Of a DNA stretch of 64,000 nt, positions 10,140 through 20,800 are shown piece by piece. Positions within the stretch are counted from its first letter, which is position 1, and each line of letters starts with the position of its first letter. A program made the translations under genes and the position numbers. Under the pieces are notes generated by a model. It saw only the letters and a program-made list of their open reading frames with translations, had not been told where the DNA came from and made no database searches. The stretch is from Ctenosaura bakeri (Eukaryota > Chordata > Lepidosauria > Squamata > Iguanidae), in the NCBI GenBank assembly GCA_948474755.1, contig CAOLHI010000556.1, forward strand, positions 434,001 through 498,000, read 5' to 3'.

Positions 10140-11696
10140 GGCACATGGTCTCAAGTGTCTCTACACTAATGCACAGAGCATGGGAAATAGACAAGATGAA
10201 CTCCAACTCTTAGTACAACAAAATAAATATGATTTAATAGGAATCACTGAAACCTGGTGGAATGAATCTCATGATTGGAATGTAGGAATAGGGGGTTATA
10301 ACCTATTCGCAGAAATAGACCAAACAAGAAAGGAGGAGGAGTAGCCTTATATGTCAAGGATGTTTTCACCTGTGAAGAGATCCATGACTTAAATCTGAGA
10401 AGCCAAGTCAAGAATATCTGGTTAAGAATTAAGGGAGCAAGAAACAATAGGGATGTGATTGTGGGAGTTTGTTACAGGCCTCTGTGCCAGCCTGAGGACT
10501 TGGATGAGGCCTTCCTGGAGAAGATGACCACACATTCAAAAAGGAGAGATGCAGTGTTAATGGAAGATTTCAATTATCCTGATATTTGTTGGCAGTCAAA
10601 CTCTGCCAGAACCACAAGGTCCAACAGGTTCCTCGCTTGCCTTGCAGACAATTTCATGGTCCAGAAGGTGGAAGAGGCGACAAGGGGATAGGCTATTTTA
10701 GATCTGATCCTGACCAAAAGGGATGACCTATGTCGGGACGCTGGCACTCCAGGATTCAAGCTCTGAATCTGAAGCAGATGACTTCAAAGCCATAGAGCCA
10801 AGCCCAGAGGCTGCTCTGGACATAGCCCCAGCCCCAACCCAAGACCCAGCCCAGAATCCAGCCCAGCCAGAAGAAGGAGGGTCAGACGGTGAGGCTCAGG
10901 AGCAAGTGCCTACTTACCAGCAGCTTTGGGAGCAAAAGAGTGCTCTCAGAAGGTCGGAGCATTTAAGTAGAAAACGCCAGGCAATCAGACTCCAGCTGAG
11001 ATAGCACCTGGGGGAAGGGCCTGCCTATAAAGACACTCACTCAGCCGTGGGTCATTGTTGGCTCACAACCGTCCATCTTGACTGTGCCTGCTGGCCGTTC
11101 GTGGATCCTTGGCTTACTTCTTGGAACGCTGCCCGACTCTGTGGTATGGGGACTCTGTTTGTTGTTTTGCTGCTCTGCCTGGCTGTGATGTAACAGCCAG
11201 AGAAGCGGCTAGCTGCAAGAAGCTCGTTATTTTGTTGGTACCTTAAAATCCGTTGATTTACTGCCTGTCTGCCTTATCTGTGTTAAGAGCTGTTAGCCAG
11301 CTCTTTGGCTGCCTGCCAGGCCTCGGCGTTGACAACCTAGTTGATGAGGTGGAGGTGGTGGGATCCTTAGTGGGGAGTGACCATGCTCTTTTGGAGTTTG
11401 TCATTCAGTGGGAAGGAGAAGCCAAGTGTAGCCAGACACACATCCTAAACTTTAAGAAAGATGATTTCCGTAATCTTAGGGAGTTACTTGCTGAAATCCC
11501 ATGGTCAAGAATACTAAAAGAGAAAGGAGTTCATGATGGATGGGAGTTTCTTAAAAGTGAGATGCTGAAGGCACAATTGAAAACTGTGCCAATAAAGAGG
11601 AAAAATGGCAAAAAAATGCCTCAGAATGTGGTAGAGTCTCCTTCTTTGGAGGTTTTTAAGCAGAGGCTGGATGGCCATCTGTTGGGAATGCTTTGA
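10140..11696 (+). pseudogene. CR1 ORF2 remnant: AP-endonuclease and C-terminal tip only
   Basis: Apurinic-like endonuclease motifs are visible: CLYTNAQSMGNRQDEL, LIGITETWWNE, then after a frameshift near 10340 [23 protein letters not shown] and [12 protein letters not shown] (where CR1 copies usually have GDFN, so the Gly is replaced by Glu). After a stop near 10690 the frame reads ILDLILTKRDDL, is interrupted by the solo LTR, and resumes with VDEVEVVGSLVGSDHALLEF, the SDH motif that closes the endonuclease domain. From about 11610 the frame jumps to the extreme C-terminus. No palm motif (YADD) is present. Confidence 0.85.
10731..11334. mobile_element. solo LTR 1 (604 bp) inside CR1
   Basis: Begins TGTCGGGACG and ends GGCGTTGACA, so the tips are the inverted pair TGTC...GACA. 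It is flanked by a perfect 5-bp duplication ACCTA (10726-10730 and 11335-11339). Removing LTR plus one duplication leaves the CR1 endonuclease frame continuous from DDL to VDE. A TATA-like CTATAAAG lies at about 11025-11032. No polyprotein follows, so this is a solo LTR formed by recombination between two LTRs. An unusual 93-codon frame runs through its 5' half (10723-11004): Glu/Pro/Ala-rich, then basic (RRSEHLSRKRQAIRLQ). In some Ty3/Gypsy-type elements the last ORF runs into the 3' LTR; superfamily not proven. Confidence 0.85.
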
Positions 11697-11847
11697 TGTG
11701 TGTTCCTGCATAACAGGGGGTTGGACTTGATGGCCCCTGTGGTCTCTTCCAACTCTATGATTCTATGATTGTTCCTCAAGAGTTGCCAACATTAAAAAAA
11801 ATCTCATTAGTAATCATAAACTGTGTTGTTATGTGTTTTCCACATGA

Positions 11848-11869
11848 TGTGTGTGTGTGTGTGTGTGTG
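11848..11869. repeat. (TG)n microsatellite
   Basis: About 11 uninterrupted TG units. Confidence 0.9.
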
Positions 11870-12109
11870 GGTAGTCAGCACTGGGAGCACCCTCCAACCT
11901 GCCATTTGTCTGAGACTGGACTGAAGTTACAACCTCCTTCACTTGTGGATAAAAGTGAAATAGCTGGAGTGAAAGACAATTAATTGGAACACTTTCTCAA
12001 AGTCTTTTATTTTATCATCTGCTCCTCGTGTGGATTCCATTGTAATTTAACCAAAGATATAATTGTGTCAGAGCAAAAGTCAAAATAACCTCAAAGTGCA
12101 TTGTGATAA

Positions 12110-12300
12110 CTATATACATACATCAACATATTTACAACTACATTCATATATGCAAATGCACACAAGCACATGCGTGCATACGCAGACACACACACACACA
12201 CCTGCATGAAACCTGCACACACACTCAAATCTTAAAGAAATCAATAAGCTATGAAGGTCTACATGCATGCATGCATGCACACACACACATAGCTGCACAA
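12110..12300. repeat. AC/GCAT-rich alternating repeat zone
   Basis: Imperfect (CA)n with interspersed ATACAT and GCAT units. Strongly alternating purine-pyrimidine sequence, which is the composition known to favour left-handed Z-DNA under supercoiling. Confidence 0.75.
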
Positions 12301-13440
12301 ATTCACTCTGTGTCCTGATACAGTTGAAGTTGGCATCATGCTGGGATACCTGAAGAGATTTATTTCTTTTCTTCTCTCAAATGTACCCATTCTTAAGCTC
12401 TTATTTTATTATACCTCTATCTCATTCAAAGTGGCCTAGTCTTTCAAGACATAAGTTTAGGGTCATTTATAAAGGGAAGTCATGCTACAAAGTAATTTTC
12501 TAAATTGATGACCAGATCACTGACATCAGAACTGAGTATCATTATTGGACCAAAAAGTCAATCTCTGTTAATACCTTGGTGGATAATTTCATTATTCTGT
12601 GTCAGGCTATAGGGACACAGCTAGATGCTTCTCCAATGATTCCTGCTCTCCCTTGGTCACTAAATGGCCATGGAAAGGGGGCTCCTGTAGCTAAAAATGA
12701 TGTGGAGTAGGAGGGGAGATGTTGCACAGTTTCATATGCAGAATTCTTATGTTGTATCTCCACAACGGAGGATCTTGGCCATTGGTCTCTGCTTCTTAGG
12801 TGTGACTATATGTTTTACATTAGCGAAACTGCTCGTGCTGTTAACTGCTCATGCTCTTTCCAAACTGCTCATATTGTTAACATTTCCAGTTGTAAAGGCT
12901 GTCAAAAGCATGGGATACTGCTCATTAACAAGGAGGCTTTATAGAATAGATACAGTCTTAGATTGGGAAAGTGATTTTTCAAACATAATTCTTGCTTGCT
13001 GCAGGACAAATACCTAGCTGTGATAAATATCAGCTCAAATGAATGGTGAGGTTCTTTGACCCTGGATCAATTGCAGTTTGCTTTGACTTTTCATTTTGTC
13101 AAGCTACCTCATATTTCTCAGAAATTTTTATTCTTAAGTGTGCCTCTGTTATCTTTTGTTAAAATTGTTGTTGTTGATGACAATTTCTTGCCATACTGTT
13201 CAGAAACAATCCCTATGCTTTTGAGCACTTTTTCCCTTTCTGTTTTTTAACATTTAAATATTTTAGAAAGATTTCTTTTATATCACCAGGACATTTTTAT
13301 TTTTGCCACTTATAGCTAAGGTTTCTTCCCCTCTTCTTTGAAAAGGATTTAAAAAACATACTTCTCATAAAGATTTCTATTCTATTTTGCAAAATATTGC
13401 AAGACAGAAAGATATTCTTACTGAGGAATAATATTAATAT

Positions 13441-13585
13441 AATAAGCCAACTGTGGAGTAGCAGCTAGCACTGGATGGTAGAATCTCATATTCAAGTTTC
13501 TGCTTGGTATTGATGTCCTTGGCAATTCATTGCCTGCCTCTCATCTTAATATACCTCACAGCAGGGTTGTGAGGCTGACTGCTAC
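13441..13585 (+). mobile_element. degraded tRNA-SINE or MIR-like fragment
   Basis: Word order matches a tRNA-SINE: GGAGTAGCAGCTAGCACTGG (A-box region), TCATATTCAAGTTTCTGC (B-box region), TTGGCAATTCATTGCCTGCCTCTCA, then CTCACAGCAGGGTTGTGAGG, the CTCACAGGGTTGTTGTGAGG-type block typical of vertebrate SINEs. It is strongly diverged, with no duplication found. Confidence 0.45.
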
Positions 13586-13735
13586 CTTGAGGATCAAAAC
13601 AGACATGCTGTTAACTGTGTGAATGTGGTTAACAACATCTTTCTTTCAAAATAATAGCACTATGGTAGAAGATTGGAATTGCTGCATGTGGGGAGAGGAT
13701 TCAAACTTTTCTTGCCCCGATAGCATGATAACCTT

Positions 13736-13758
13736 AAAAAAAAACACACACACACACT
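13736..13758. repeat. poly-A/(AC)n microsatellite
   Basis: An A tract runs directly into CACACACACACAC. Confidence 0.85.
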
Positions 13759-14052
13759 TAACCCTGGAAAGAAAGTTTGAATTGAAGATCCACTGTAGAA
13801 AGACAGGATACAAACCCATAGAACACTGGGACATCCAGCTTAGCCTCCTATAGCACTGAGAAAAAATATTGGTGCATGGGATCAAATGTTAGGATTTTTG
13901 AGGAAAACTTTGGCTACATGCTCAGTAAACTAGGTTATGGTAGGGCTGCTTAGAAATTTCACTTATATTTCATGAATATAGTTAACTTCTCTAATAACTA
14001 AGCTAGTCTTCCCAATTATAAGGAGGTTAACTGCCAAGTATAAGGAGGCGAA

Positions 14053-14250
14053 TAAGGCAACATGGTATAGTGGTTTGAGCATTGGAATATGACCTTAGAG
14101 AACAGAGACATTCACCGCTTGGCCGTGGAACCCACTAGGTGGCCTTTGGCATGTCACACACTCTCAGCCCCCAGAAAACCCTGTGATAAGCTATCCTGAG
14201 GGTCTCCATAAGTTGGAAATGATTTGAAGGCATACAATAACATTTGTTCC
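14053..14250 (+). mobile_element. tRNA-derived SINE with RTE-like tail
   Basis: Same family as 3296-3495: GGTATAGTGGTTTGAGCATTGG head, GGCCGTGGAACCCACTAGG, CACACTCTCAGCCCCCAGAAAACC, then GGTCTCCATAAGTTGGAAATGATTTGAAGGCATACAA. The A box is moderately conserved and the B box eroded. It lies 30 bp upstream of solo LTR 2. Confidence 0.8.
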
Positions 14251-14280
14251 CAAGTACTTGCCAGCCACTTTGTACACATG

Positions 14281-14848
14281 TGATAATGGAGTTTTCCCAT
14301 TAACCAGGTAACATTGCTGAAGGGAGATAGTTCTTCCTTCAGGCATACAAAGGGTTAATGAACTGCTAGGGTTAGGTTATAGTTAGTGAGCGCAGCATCA
14401 CAGGTCATGGGAGATAGTTGTCCAATCATGGAGAGAAAGGTGAGAATCTTCGAGATGTTTCGATGAAGAAGTTATAAAAATTCTCAAGGAGATATCCAAG
14501 ACATCTACCAGAGGGCTATAATGCCAGTGGTAGGCAGGCCAGTAGGCCTTGCCTTCTGGCTGCCTCAGCACACCATCTCAGAAAATGACCAATGATGTGA
14601 GTAGCTAGAATGTTACTTAGTTAGTTGCATTAGGATTTTCCGTTATTTTGAAAACTTTGGCTGATCTGGGGAGACTATCTATACTTGTAACTACCAAGTG
14701 AACCTGAGAAGAAATGGCCTCTCATAAATAATGATATTTCTCTTATTTATATCGCCTGTTCTTAGAATAAATGCTTTTTTGTAAAGAACTCCTTGCTTCT
14801 CTCCATTCCCATGTGTGTCCCGTGTGTGTGTGTGTGTGTGTCTCGGCA
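14281..14848 (+). mobile_element. solo LTR 2 (568 bp)
   Basis: Starts TGATAATGGAG and ends TCTCGGCA (TG...CA), with perfect 5-bp duplications ACATG at 14276-14280 and 14849-14853. It shows ordered LTR signals on the plus strand: TATAAAA at 14473-14479 and AATAAA at 14766-14771, about 290 bp apart, followed by a U5-like stretch. A (TG)n microsatellite (about 14822-14841) has grown just inside the 3' border. No internal coding region, so it is a solo LTR. The superfamily (ERV or Ty3/Gypsy) is undetermined, since both make 4-6 bp duplications. Confidence 0.8.
14814..14841. repeat. (TG)n microsatellite inside LTR 2
   Basis: GTGTGTGTCCC followed by about 10 TG units ending at the LTR border. Confidence 0.85.
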
Positions 14849-14853
14849 ACATG

Positions 14854-17800
14854 TGTAGGATTTCTCTCACTCAGAGGGGGTGGGGGAAGGAAAGAGATCT
14901 CTAAGTTGAGAGATCAGTGCTCCCTAGCAGCATCCCACTTCACTGCTAAGATAAGGGTTTATCCAGTGGGTGGTGGCAGTGTTTAATTAAAGGAATTTGG
15001 GAAGTTCTTATCTCCTATGCAAGGGCAGACATCAGCACTGAGTGGGAGAAGGGCCTCCCAGTTTCTTTCACAAGACACTCAGTGGGTATTTGTCTAGGTA
15101 GAAATGCAGAGGAGCGTTCAGCTCAGGTCAAAGTTAGTTTAAGCACTATTTCATTCTCATTAGGAAACAACAGAACCATAGTTGGGGAGGTGGGAGGAAA
15201 GGAACGCTAAGAGAGACTTCTTCATTTTCTAGAAGTCATAACAGACCCAGTGCTATGAAACTGGTAATGACTGGTAGCATGACTATGCCCAAGTTCACTT
15301 TATCCTGCACTGTTTACCATCCTCAGTTTGGGAGGATTTATCCTCTGCCCCTCAGGTGTGCTGGAAGGTTTCCCAACTCTGGTCATTTCACACTAGGAAG
15401 AAAAAGCTATGTGTATGCTACACAGGCTGTCTATACCACATAAATTACTCCACTGCCAGCTAGTATAGTGGAGGCAGAACTTAGAAAGTTACTGAGGAAA
15501 AGTAATTCTCTTTAGTCAAAGTGTTTCAAAAGTAAATTATTGTATTTATCGGAATGTTTAAAAAGTAACATGTTGCATTAATTATTGCTCTTCACTTTTC
15601 TTGCTTTAATTGCTTAAAGCACACACATGGATGGATTAGAGTATGTCATAAACATTTCCAAATATACCTTTAAAAAAATCCAGTCAAAATGCCTCTAAAA
15701 ATGATCCTAAAAAGGTGATATTTAAAAGTAACTGGGAAATGTCACTTTTATATGCAACATAGTTTCTGTTTGTTCTATTAGTGTACCTTAGTTACACCTC
15801 CGTATAGCTTTGTTTTATCTTCATTACCAGAAAACAGTAAATCGTAGATAACTACATTCTCTCCAACCTTTGACTAGAGGATGATTTCCAGTTATCAGTG
15901 CTGAGGTAAGATTGAATGGCTTGTCTAGTGTGCTTCTATATGTGGAATGGAGGGACACCATTTCATCTTTCACCTCAAGCAGTAAGATATTTTTGGCCAA
16001 CCATGCTAGCTATTAACTTTTTTTTCTGTATATATAGTGCAGTTGTAAGAGGCTTTGCCTCAGGGCAACCGACACTGATAGTTCTACTCACAGAAGCCAC
16101 AGAATAAAGTATTACAGAGCTGGACTTGGAAGAGATTGCCAGGGGATCAATCAGACCATCCTCAAATCTCATTACAATTTACAATATGCCTCTGCTTTGG
16201 TTTGACAAGGGAAGTCATGAACAGGAAGGTTTGTGGAAAGGAAATATATGTGGTTGAGTCACATTGTGACAGCCAAGGAAAGAGAAAAAAGGACAGGCTA
16301 GAATGTAAAGATGCCAAAATTGTGGAATGATGAACAGATAAAAATGGAAAGAGACTGTGGGATAACTCTTAAAATGGTTGTTTAACATATATGATCATAC
16401 TACTTGAAGATGTTTTCCAGTATTTTCCCTTGTACTCTGTCAACTTTTGCATTAGACCTTATGTGACATGTTGAAGTAACAGATCATAACACATTGTAGT
16501 GTTTATATGTTTTACAGCACATTAGTTCTCAAGAAGACATTTGTTAGAAAGCTGATGCACACAGAAGATTACATTCAGAAATACTTGTGTAAAGTCCCAA
16601 AGTATACTGTTAATGGGAGAATGTCCACAAAAGAGATTTATTGTTGAAAAGATGAAAGAGCAAAAGAAACAATTTTTTTTTGAATGAGTAGTAATTGTGA
16701 GGGGTGAGAGAATAAACTGAGAGAGGAACGAAGAGACTATATTAGCCAGACTACACACTCTGATTTCACATTAATACAATATAATTAGCATGATATAATT
16801 AACACTTTGCTAATTACCAAAATGAAGATTAATATTTATTCAAGAACTTGGAAAAAATTCATCAGCATATCATAATTCATCATTGTCATTGCAACTTCCT
16901 ATGGACGGGCTTTTTTGCCAGTATAAAATACCATATTCGCAGACAGTGCTAAACATGTAACACATAGTTTGTGTTTGGTTGACTGGAACTGCTGACCTAG
17001 CTTTGCCAAATGCTTTCTTATGCCTTTCAGTCAAGCGTTTTAGTTGCAAAGTGAACAGTCTGGAAAATAAAAATTCAAAATAGATGAAAGGTTAGTACTG
17101 ATGTCTAATGAATTTAGCAAAGTTGCCTGTGCCACATCTATTTTTTAGCTTGCATTGCTTGAGATATAAATTAGAAAACAATAGACATTTTAGTTTTCCC
17201 ACTGGAAAAAAAAATTGCAGTCCTGTAAGCTAGAGTATGAACACAAAACTGAGCATGTAGCGAAGCAAAGACTGAAACAGAGTCTATGAAAGCCAATTGT
17301 TGGTGATGATTGGTTAGAGGACACAGATCTGAAGACAACACAAAAGATTCAATTTTTTTTCAGGGAAATTTCCAGCAATGCAGAGAAACCATTACGCGGA
17401 TCATCTTCTTTCATCCCCTTGCATAAACTTAATACTCTGAGATTGCAGCTTTTAAGATTAGTAATTTCCACTTTTTCAATGTCATAAGAGAAAGACTTTC
17501 TTCTTTGAGCCTGTATCAAATTGGGTTTAAGATTTAACAGTAATGACACCCATTTCACTAACTCATTCTATTTTTGTTTCATCAGAAGCCTGCTTCAGAA
17601 AACTGATGGCTTCTAAAGAGTAGTGGCATGAGGAGCTTTAGGATATTTGCTTTAGAGGCATCAGCACATTTTAGCTATTAAGGAGAAGATTATGACCAAC
17701 CATATACAAAGCTTGGGTAAATGTGTTGGTAGGTTGCTGGAGGTTGCAGTAATTCTTGGAGTAATTTTTGGAGTAATTCTCTCCCTCCCTCCCTTTCCCT

Positions 17801-18790
17801 TTCAAATATCCAAATGACGATTCTGTTGTCCCACTCTATTTTCTGTCCATTCCCAGCACCACATGAAGCCTCTCATTCCCAGTGCCAAGTTAGTTTCTTT
17901 TTAATTCTGAGACAAATCAAAACAAAAGAAATCCTCTTCTCCTTCATTCCCTCCCCTTAAAAATATTTTTTTAAAGTTACAGCACACCAGTTAAATTACA
18001 CTTTTGATGTAACACAGTAGCAATAAAGAATTTAAACAAATCAAATAGGACAACTTTGGCCTTTAGAACAGTGCTTCCTAAGCTATCTGATGTGAGGAAC
18101 CAGCAACTATTTTCTCTTGATGAGTCAGAGATGGTTTAGTTCTTGCTTGGAAACTCATCGGGAACTGACAGTCAGTGGCATCACTCCATGTACCACCATG
18201 GTTGAGTAGCACTGCTTTTGTCAATATGACCATTGCAGCAAACCATGCTCTAGTTGGTTCTAATGCAGTGCCAGGGTTGAATCAAATGCAGATCTTGCAT
18301 CTAATGCAGATCTAAGAAACCACTCCAAGTATCACCCCCTGCCAAGAAAGGACGAAGTGGACATGAAAGTGACAACAACCAGCAAAACCTAGCAAAGCCC
18401 AAGGACCTCAGTCACAAGAACCTGCACTTCTTTAAACCAGTCTGGAAGAGTCCAGTGTTGAGAACAGGAAAACAGATGCTATCATACTCACTTTTATATA
18501 AATTCATTTTATTTACCAAATATTTTTCCCCTTGATATTGATCCAATAACCTAGTCTAAATTTAAAAGCCAAAGCAATGTTGGTATCTGCTGTCTTGGAT
18601 CTATGACTATTTTCAGAATGCAACATTTAAAAAGAAAATTCAAGGGCTGATATGAAAATTGCTTCTATACCAGAGCTTTCATATTTATGGAGCATTTAAA
18701 AAACTTGATTTTCCCCAGGTTCTCAAGACTAGTAAACAATATGGTATTTTCTTATTTAGTTCTGAGAGTTTGGAACAGAGTACTCATTGT
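14854..18790. other. unique AT-rich DNA, no gene seen
   Basis: Nearly 4 kb with no clear transposable element, RNA gene or exon. The segment 16104-16150 faintly resembles a CR1 3' region (ACAGAGCTGGACTTGGAAGAGATTGCC) but is too short and diverged to call. A CCCTCCCTCCCT tract lies near 17784. ORFs remain below 85 codons without motifs. Confidence 0.45.
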
Positions 18791-18807
18791 TTGATGGGGA
18801 AGGAAAA

Positions 18808-18903
18808 CTTAGGCCCTCCAGCTGTTTTGGACTACCCCACATGTAAGTGTTTGGGAAGCTGTAGTACTGAAAATCTGGAGGGGCCGAGGTTCTTGATCCC
18901 CAC
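18808..18903. repeat. palindromic repeat of the ACTACAACTCCCAG type
   Basis: Left arm GCCCTCCAGCTGTTTTGGACTA is inverted as GAAGCTGTAGTACTGAAAATCTGGAGGGGC on the right, with a short centre. Same broad family as 2220, 22751, 38897, 42421 and 47150. Confidence 0.6.
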
Positions 18904-19280
18904 TCTATGACTGCAGAGATTTCCTTATCATTAAAGGCCAAGAAGAGCAGGACTCTAAAGCCCTTTCCGCACAGTGTAGTCACTGCATAGCTGCGACAGC
19001 TTGAGGAGACGTGCATCTGCATGACATCGTTGCTATTAAGTATATGTGAAGTTGCCGGTGCGCCTTTGCATGTCGCTAAAGCGTTGTATTTGAGCAACGG
19101 AAAAAAAGCGTTTTCACTCCCTCAGACCACTTCTACTACATTTCTACAACTACATGCGGAACCATTGGAGCACTTTCTTGCAGGAATGGGGGGGTTGAGG
19201 GCGTGCCCGGCTCGTCTCTTTGTCACTTCCTGTACTGATTTGTCCCTGCCCACCAAAACATGTGAAGCTCCTCCATGTGA

Positions 19281-19331
19281 GAAATGATGAGGGAGAAGAA
19301 ATGATGGAGGAGAAGAAATGATGGAGGAGAA
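19281..19331. repeat. 17-bp tandem repeat
   Basis: Three units of GAAATGATGGAGGAGAA start at 19281, 19298 and 19315; the first has one change. Purine-rich on the plus strand. Confidence 0.85.
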
Positions 19332-19422
19332 GAAAAGCAGGAAGAAAGTGGCAGGTAAGTTTTTTCTAATAAATCAATCCTTGCAGAACTTAGGAACCTT
19401 CTTCTCACTGGGCTAATTTTTA

Positions 19423-19443
19423 GGGGGAGGGGTGGGCTGGGGG
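19423..19443 (+). other. G-quadruplex-type motif
   Basis: Four G runs of 5, 4, 3 and 5 separated by loops of 1, 1 and 2 bases. This meets the standard G3+N1-7 pattern. It lies inside the Harbinger-like element. Confidence 0.7.
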
Positions 19444-19654
19444 ACGGTCTTTTCAGGCATTCTGGCTGCTCACACAGATGTTGGGAGTTTCAGCCCTTCC
19501 CCAAGTAAATATTTCCAAGACTCATGGGAGATGAGGTTGCTCAGAACCCCCCACCCACAAACATGCCGTTCCCTTCCCCTCACCTCCTTTCACCTACCCA
19601 TACCCCCCCGGCAATCGCCAAAATGCCTCACTTCAAAAAGGACCACCCCGCAAT

Positions 19655-20195
19655 CCATTCTGCCAGCCTTATGGAACCTGCAGTCACTCAAATCTCGCCT
19701 CAAAACATCCACCACCCTCCCTTGGCCAACAAAACCCCCCTCCCACCCTGCCACACATGCCCCACCACAAAAGGGATCACCCTGCTGTGTGCCCTGCCAG
19801 CCTCATGGGACCTGCAGTCCCTCAAAACCATCCCCAAAACGTCAACTAACCTCCCCTGACCCACACATTTCCCTACTGGAAACTGCCTATCTCACCCCAC
19901 TGCACAAAGCCCTCCTGCTATGTGCGCTGCAAACCTCATGGTACCCACAGTCACTTCAAAATGCAAATTCTTTGTATCTTTTCCATCTTTTTAGGTAGCT
20001 GCACCTCCTTCCACCTGACCAGGAATTCATGGATTCTACAGTATACTCTGAAGGCATCCACCTCAACAACAGAAAGCACCATGTAAACTGCAGTTGAGCA
20101 GGCTGTCCATTTGGCAAACAGGCATGATGGGTGCCACAGGCCTTCCTACCTCAGGAAACACTCTACAAGCTAATGGGACCTGCAGTCACTCCAGC
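19655..20195. repeat. about 130-bp degenerate tandem repeat
   Basis: The phrase GCCAGCCTCATGGGACCTGCAGTC and close variants recur near 19663, 19796, 19927 and 20167, with spacings of roughly 130, 130 and 240 bp and C-rich spacers in between. Diverged units inside the Harbinger-like element. Confidence 0.65.
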
Positions 20196-20517
20196 AGTCC
20201 CTGGGCACAACTGAAAACTGTTCAGTTTGACTTCAGACCATATCTACTCAGGATGTTAGTGGTCCAAAGTTAAAAATTTAAAGCCATCATGAGAGTTGGC
20301 CAATACACGTAATGCTTTCATGTTCTCCTTTTATATACCTTGCTAATAAATGTTGCTGTTTGTTGTTTCCCAATAAAAGCTGATCTTTATCCTCTCCCTG
20401 TGGCTTTCAGTCGAGGGGGTGGGCCAGCTGACAGGGGCATTTCTTATGTAGCAGCAAAGGTACCGCACAAACACAGTTACTGTGAAAAAACAACATCTTT
20501 ATTAGCCGTTAACATCA

Positions 20518-20800
20518 TGCTGACGACAGTAGCCATGCCGGGCCAGACATCCTCCACTCCCCAGGAACCCACAAACTGCCCTTGGTACTTGCCCCCCCCA
20601 TGTGGCCCTGAGATGCCCACAGAGTGGGCAGGACAGCCAGCTCAGGACCTCAGAGGGCACTGTGGGGGAACTGGAGATCCCAACCTGATGCCCAGGAAGT
20701 GTTTTACAAGCCCAGGAGTGAGCACTGCAGAGTCCATGGTGCTGGCAACAGTAGCCATGCCAGGGACAGACATCCTCCACTCCCCAGGCACCCACAGACC
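20518..20800. repeat. direct duplication about 220 bp apart
   Basis: ACAGTAGCCATGCC followed by GACATCCTCCACTCCCCAGG occurs at about 20526-20570 and again at about 20748-20790, with similar flanks (CCCACAAAC and CCCACAGACC). Internal duplication within the Harbinger-like element. Confidence 0.75.

Larger units (their letters stand above)
8900..11769 (+). mobile_element. CR1 LINE, internally deleted, split by a solo LTR
   Basis: Order on the plus strand: a short 5' leader, ORF1 (8965 to about 9960), ORF2 endonuclease (about 10140-11600, interrupted at 10731-11339 by a solo LTR), then directly the ORF2 C-terminus (VVESPSLEVFKQRLDGHL, about 11625-11690) and the CR1 3' end GGTTGGACTTGATGGCCCC with the terminal repeat ATTCTATGATTCTATGA (about 11752-11768). 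The reverse transcriptase (several hundred codons in full CR1) is absent, replaced by a junction near 11607-11618. Frameshifts occur in ORF1 and near 10340. CR1 elements retrotranspose by target-primed reverse transcription; this copy cannot. Confidence 0.9.
11770..13440. other. non-genic DNA with CA/TG simple repeats
   Basis: Contains a (TG)n tract at 11848-11869 and an alternating purine-pyrimidine rich zone at about 12110-12300 with (AC)n near 12186-12203 and GCATGCATGCATGCACACAC at 12264-12285. ORFs here on both strands translate the CA/TG repeats and are not genes. The rest shows no family signature. Confidence 0.55.

Noticed and set aside
12103..12318. His/Thr-rich ORF
   Set aside because: Translation of CA and GCAT simple repeats.
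16104..16150. CR1 3' fragment
   Set aside because: Resemblance limited to a few short words without the terminal repeat.
19432..19998. 188-codon Ser/Pro/Thr-rich ORF
   Set aside because: Low-complexity frame inside the Harbinger-like element; the repeats, not coding constraint, keep it open.
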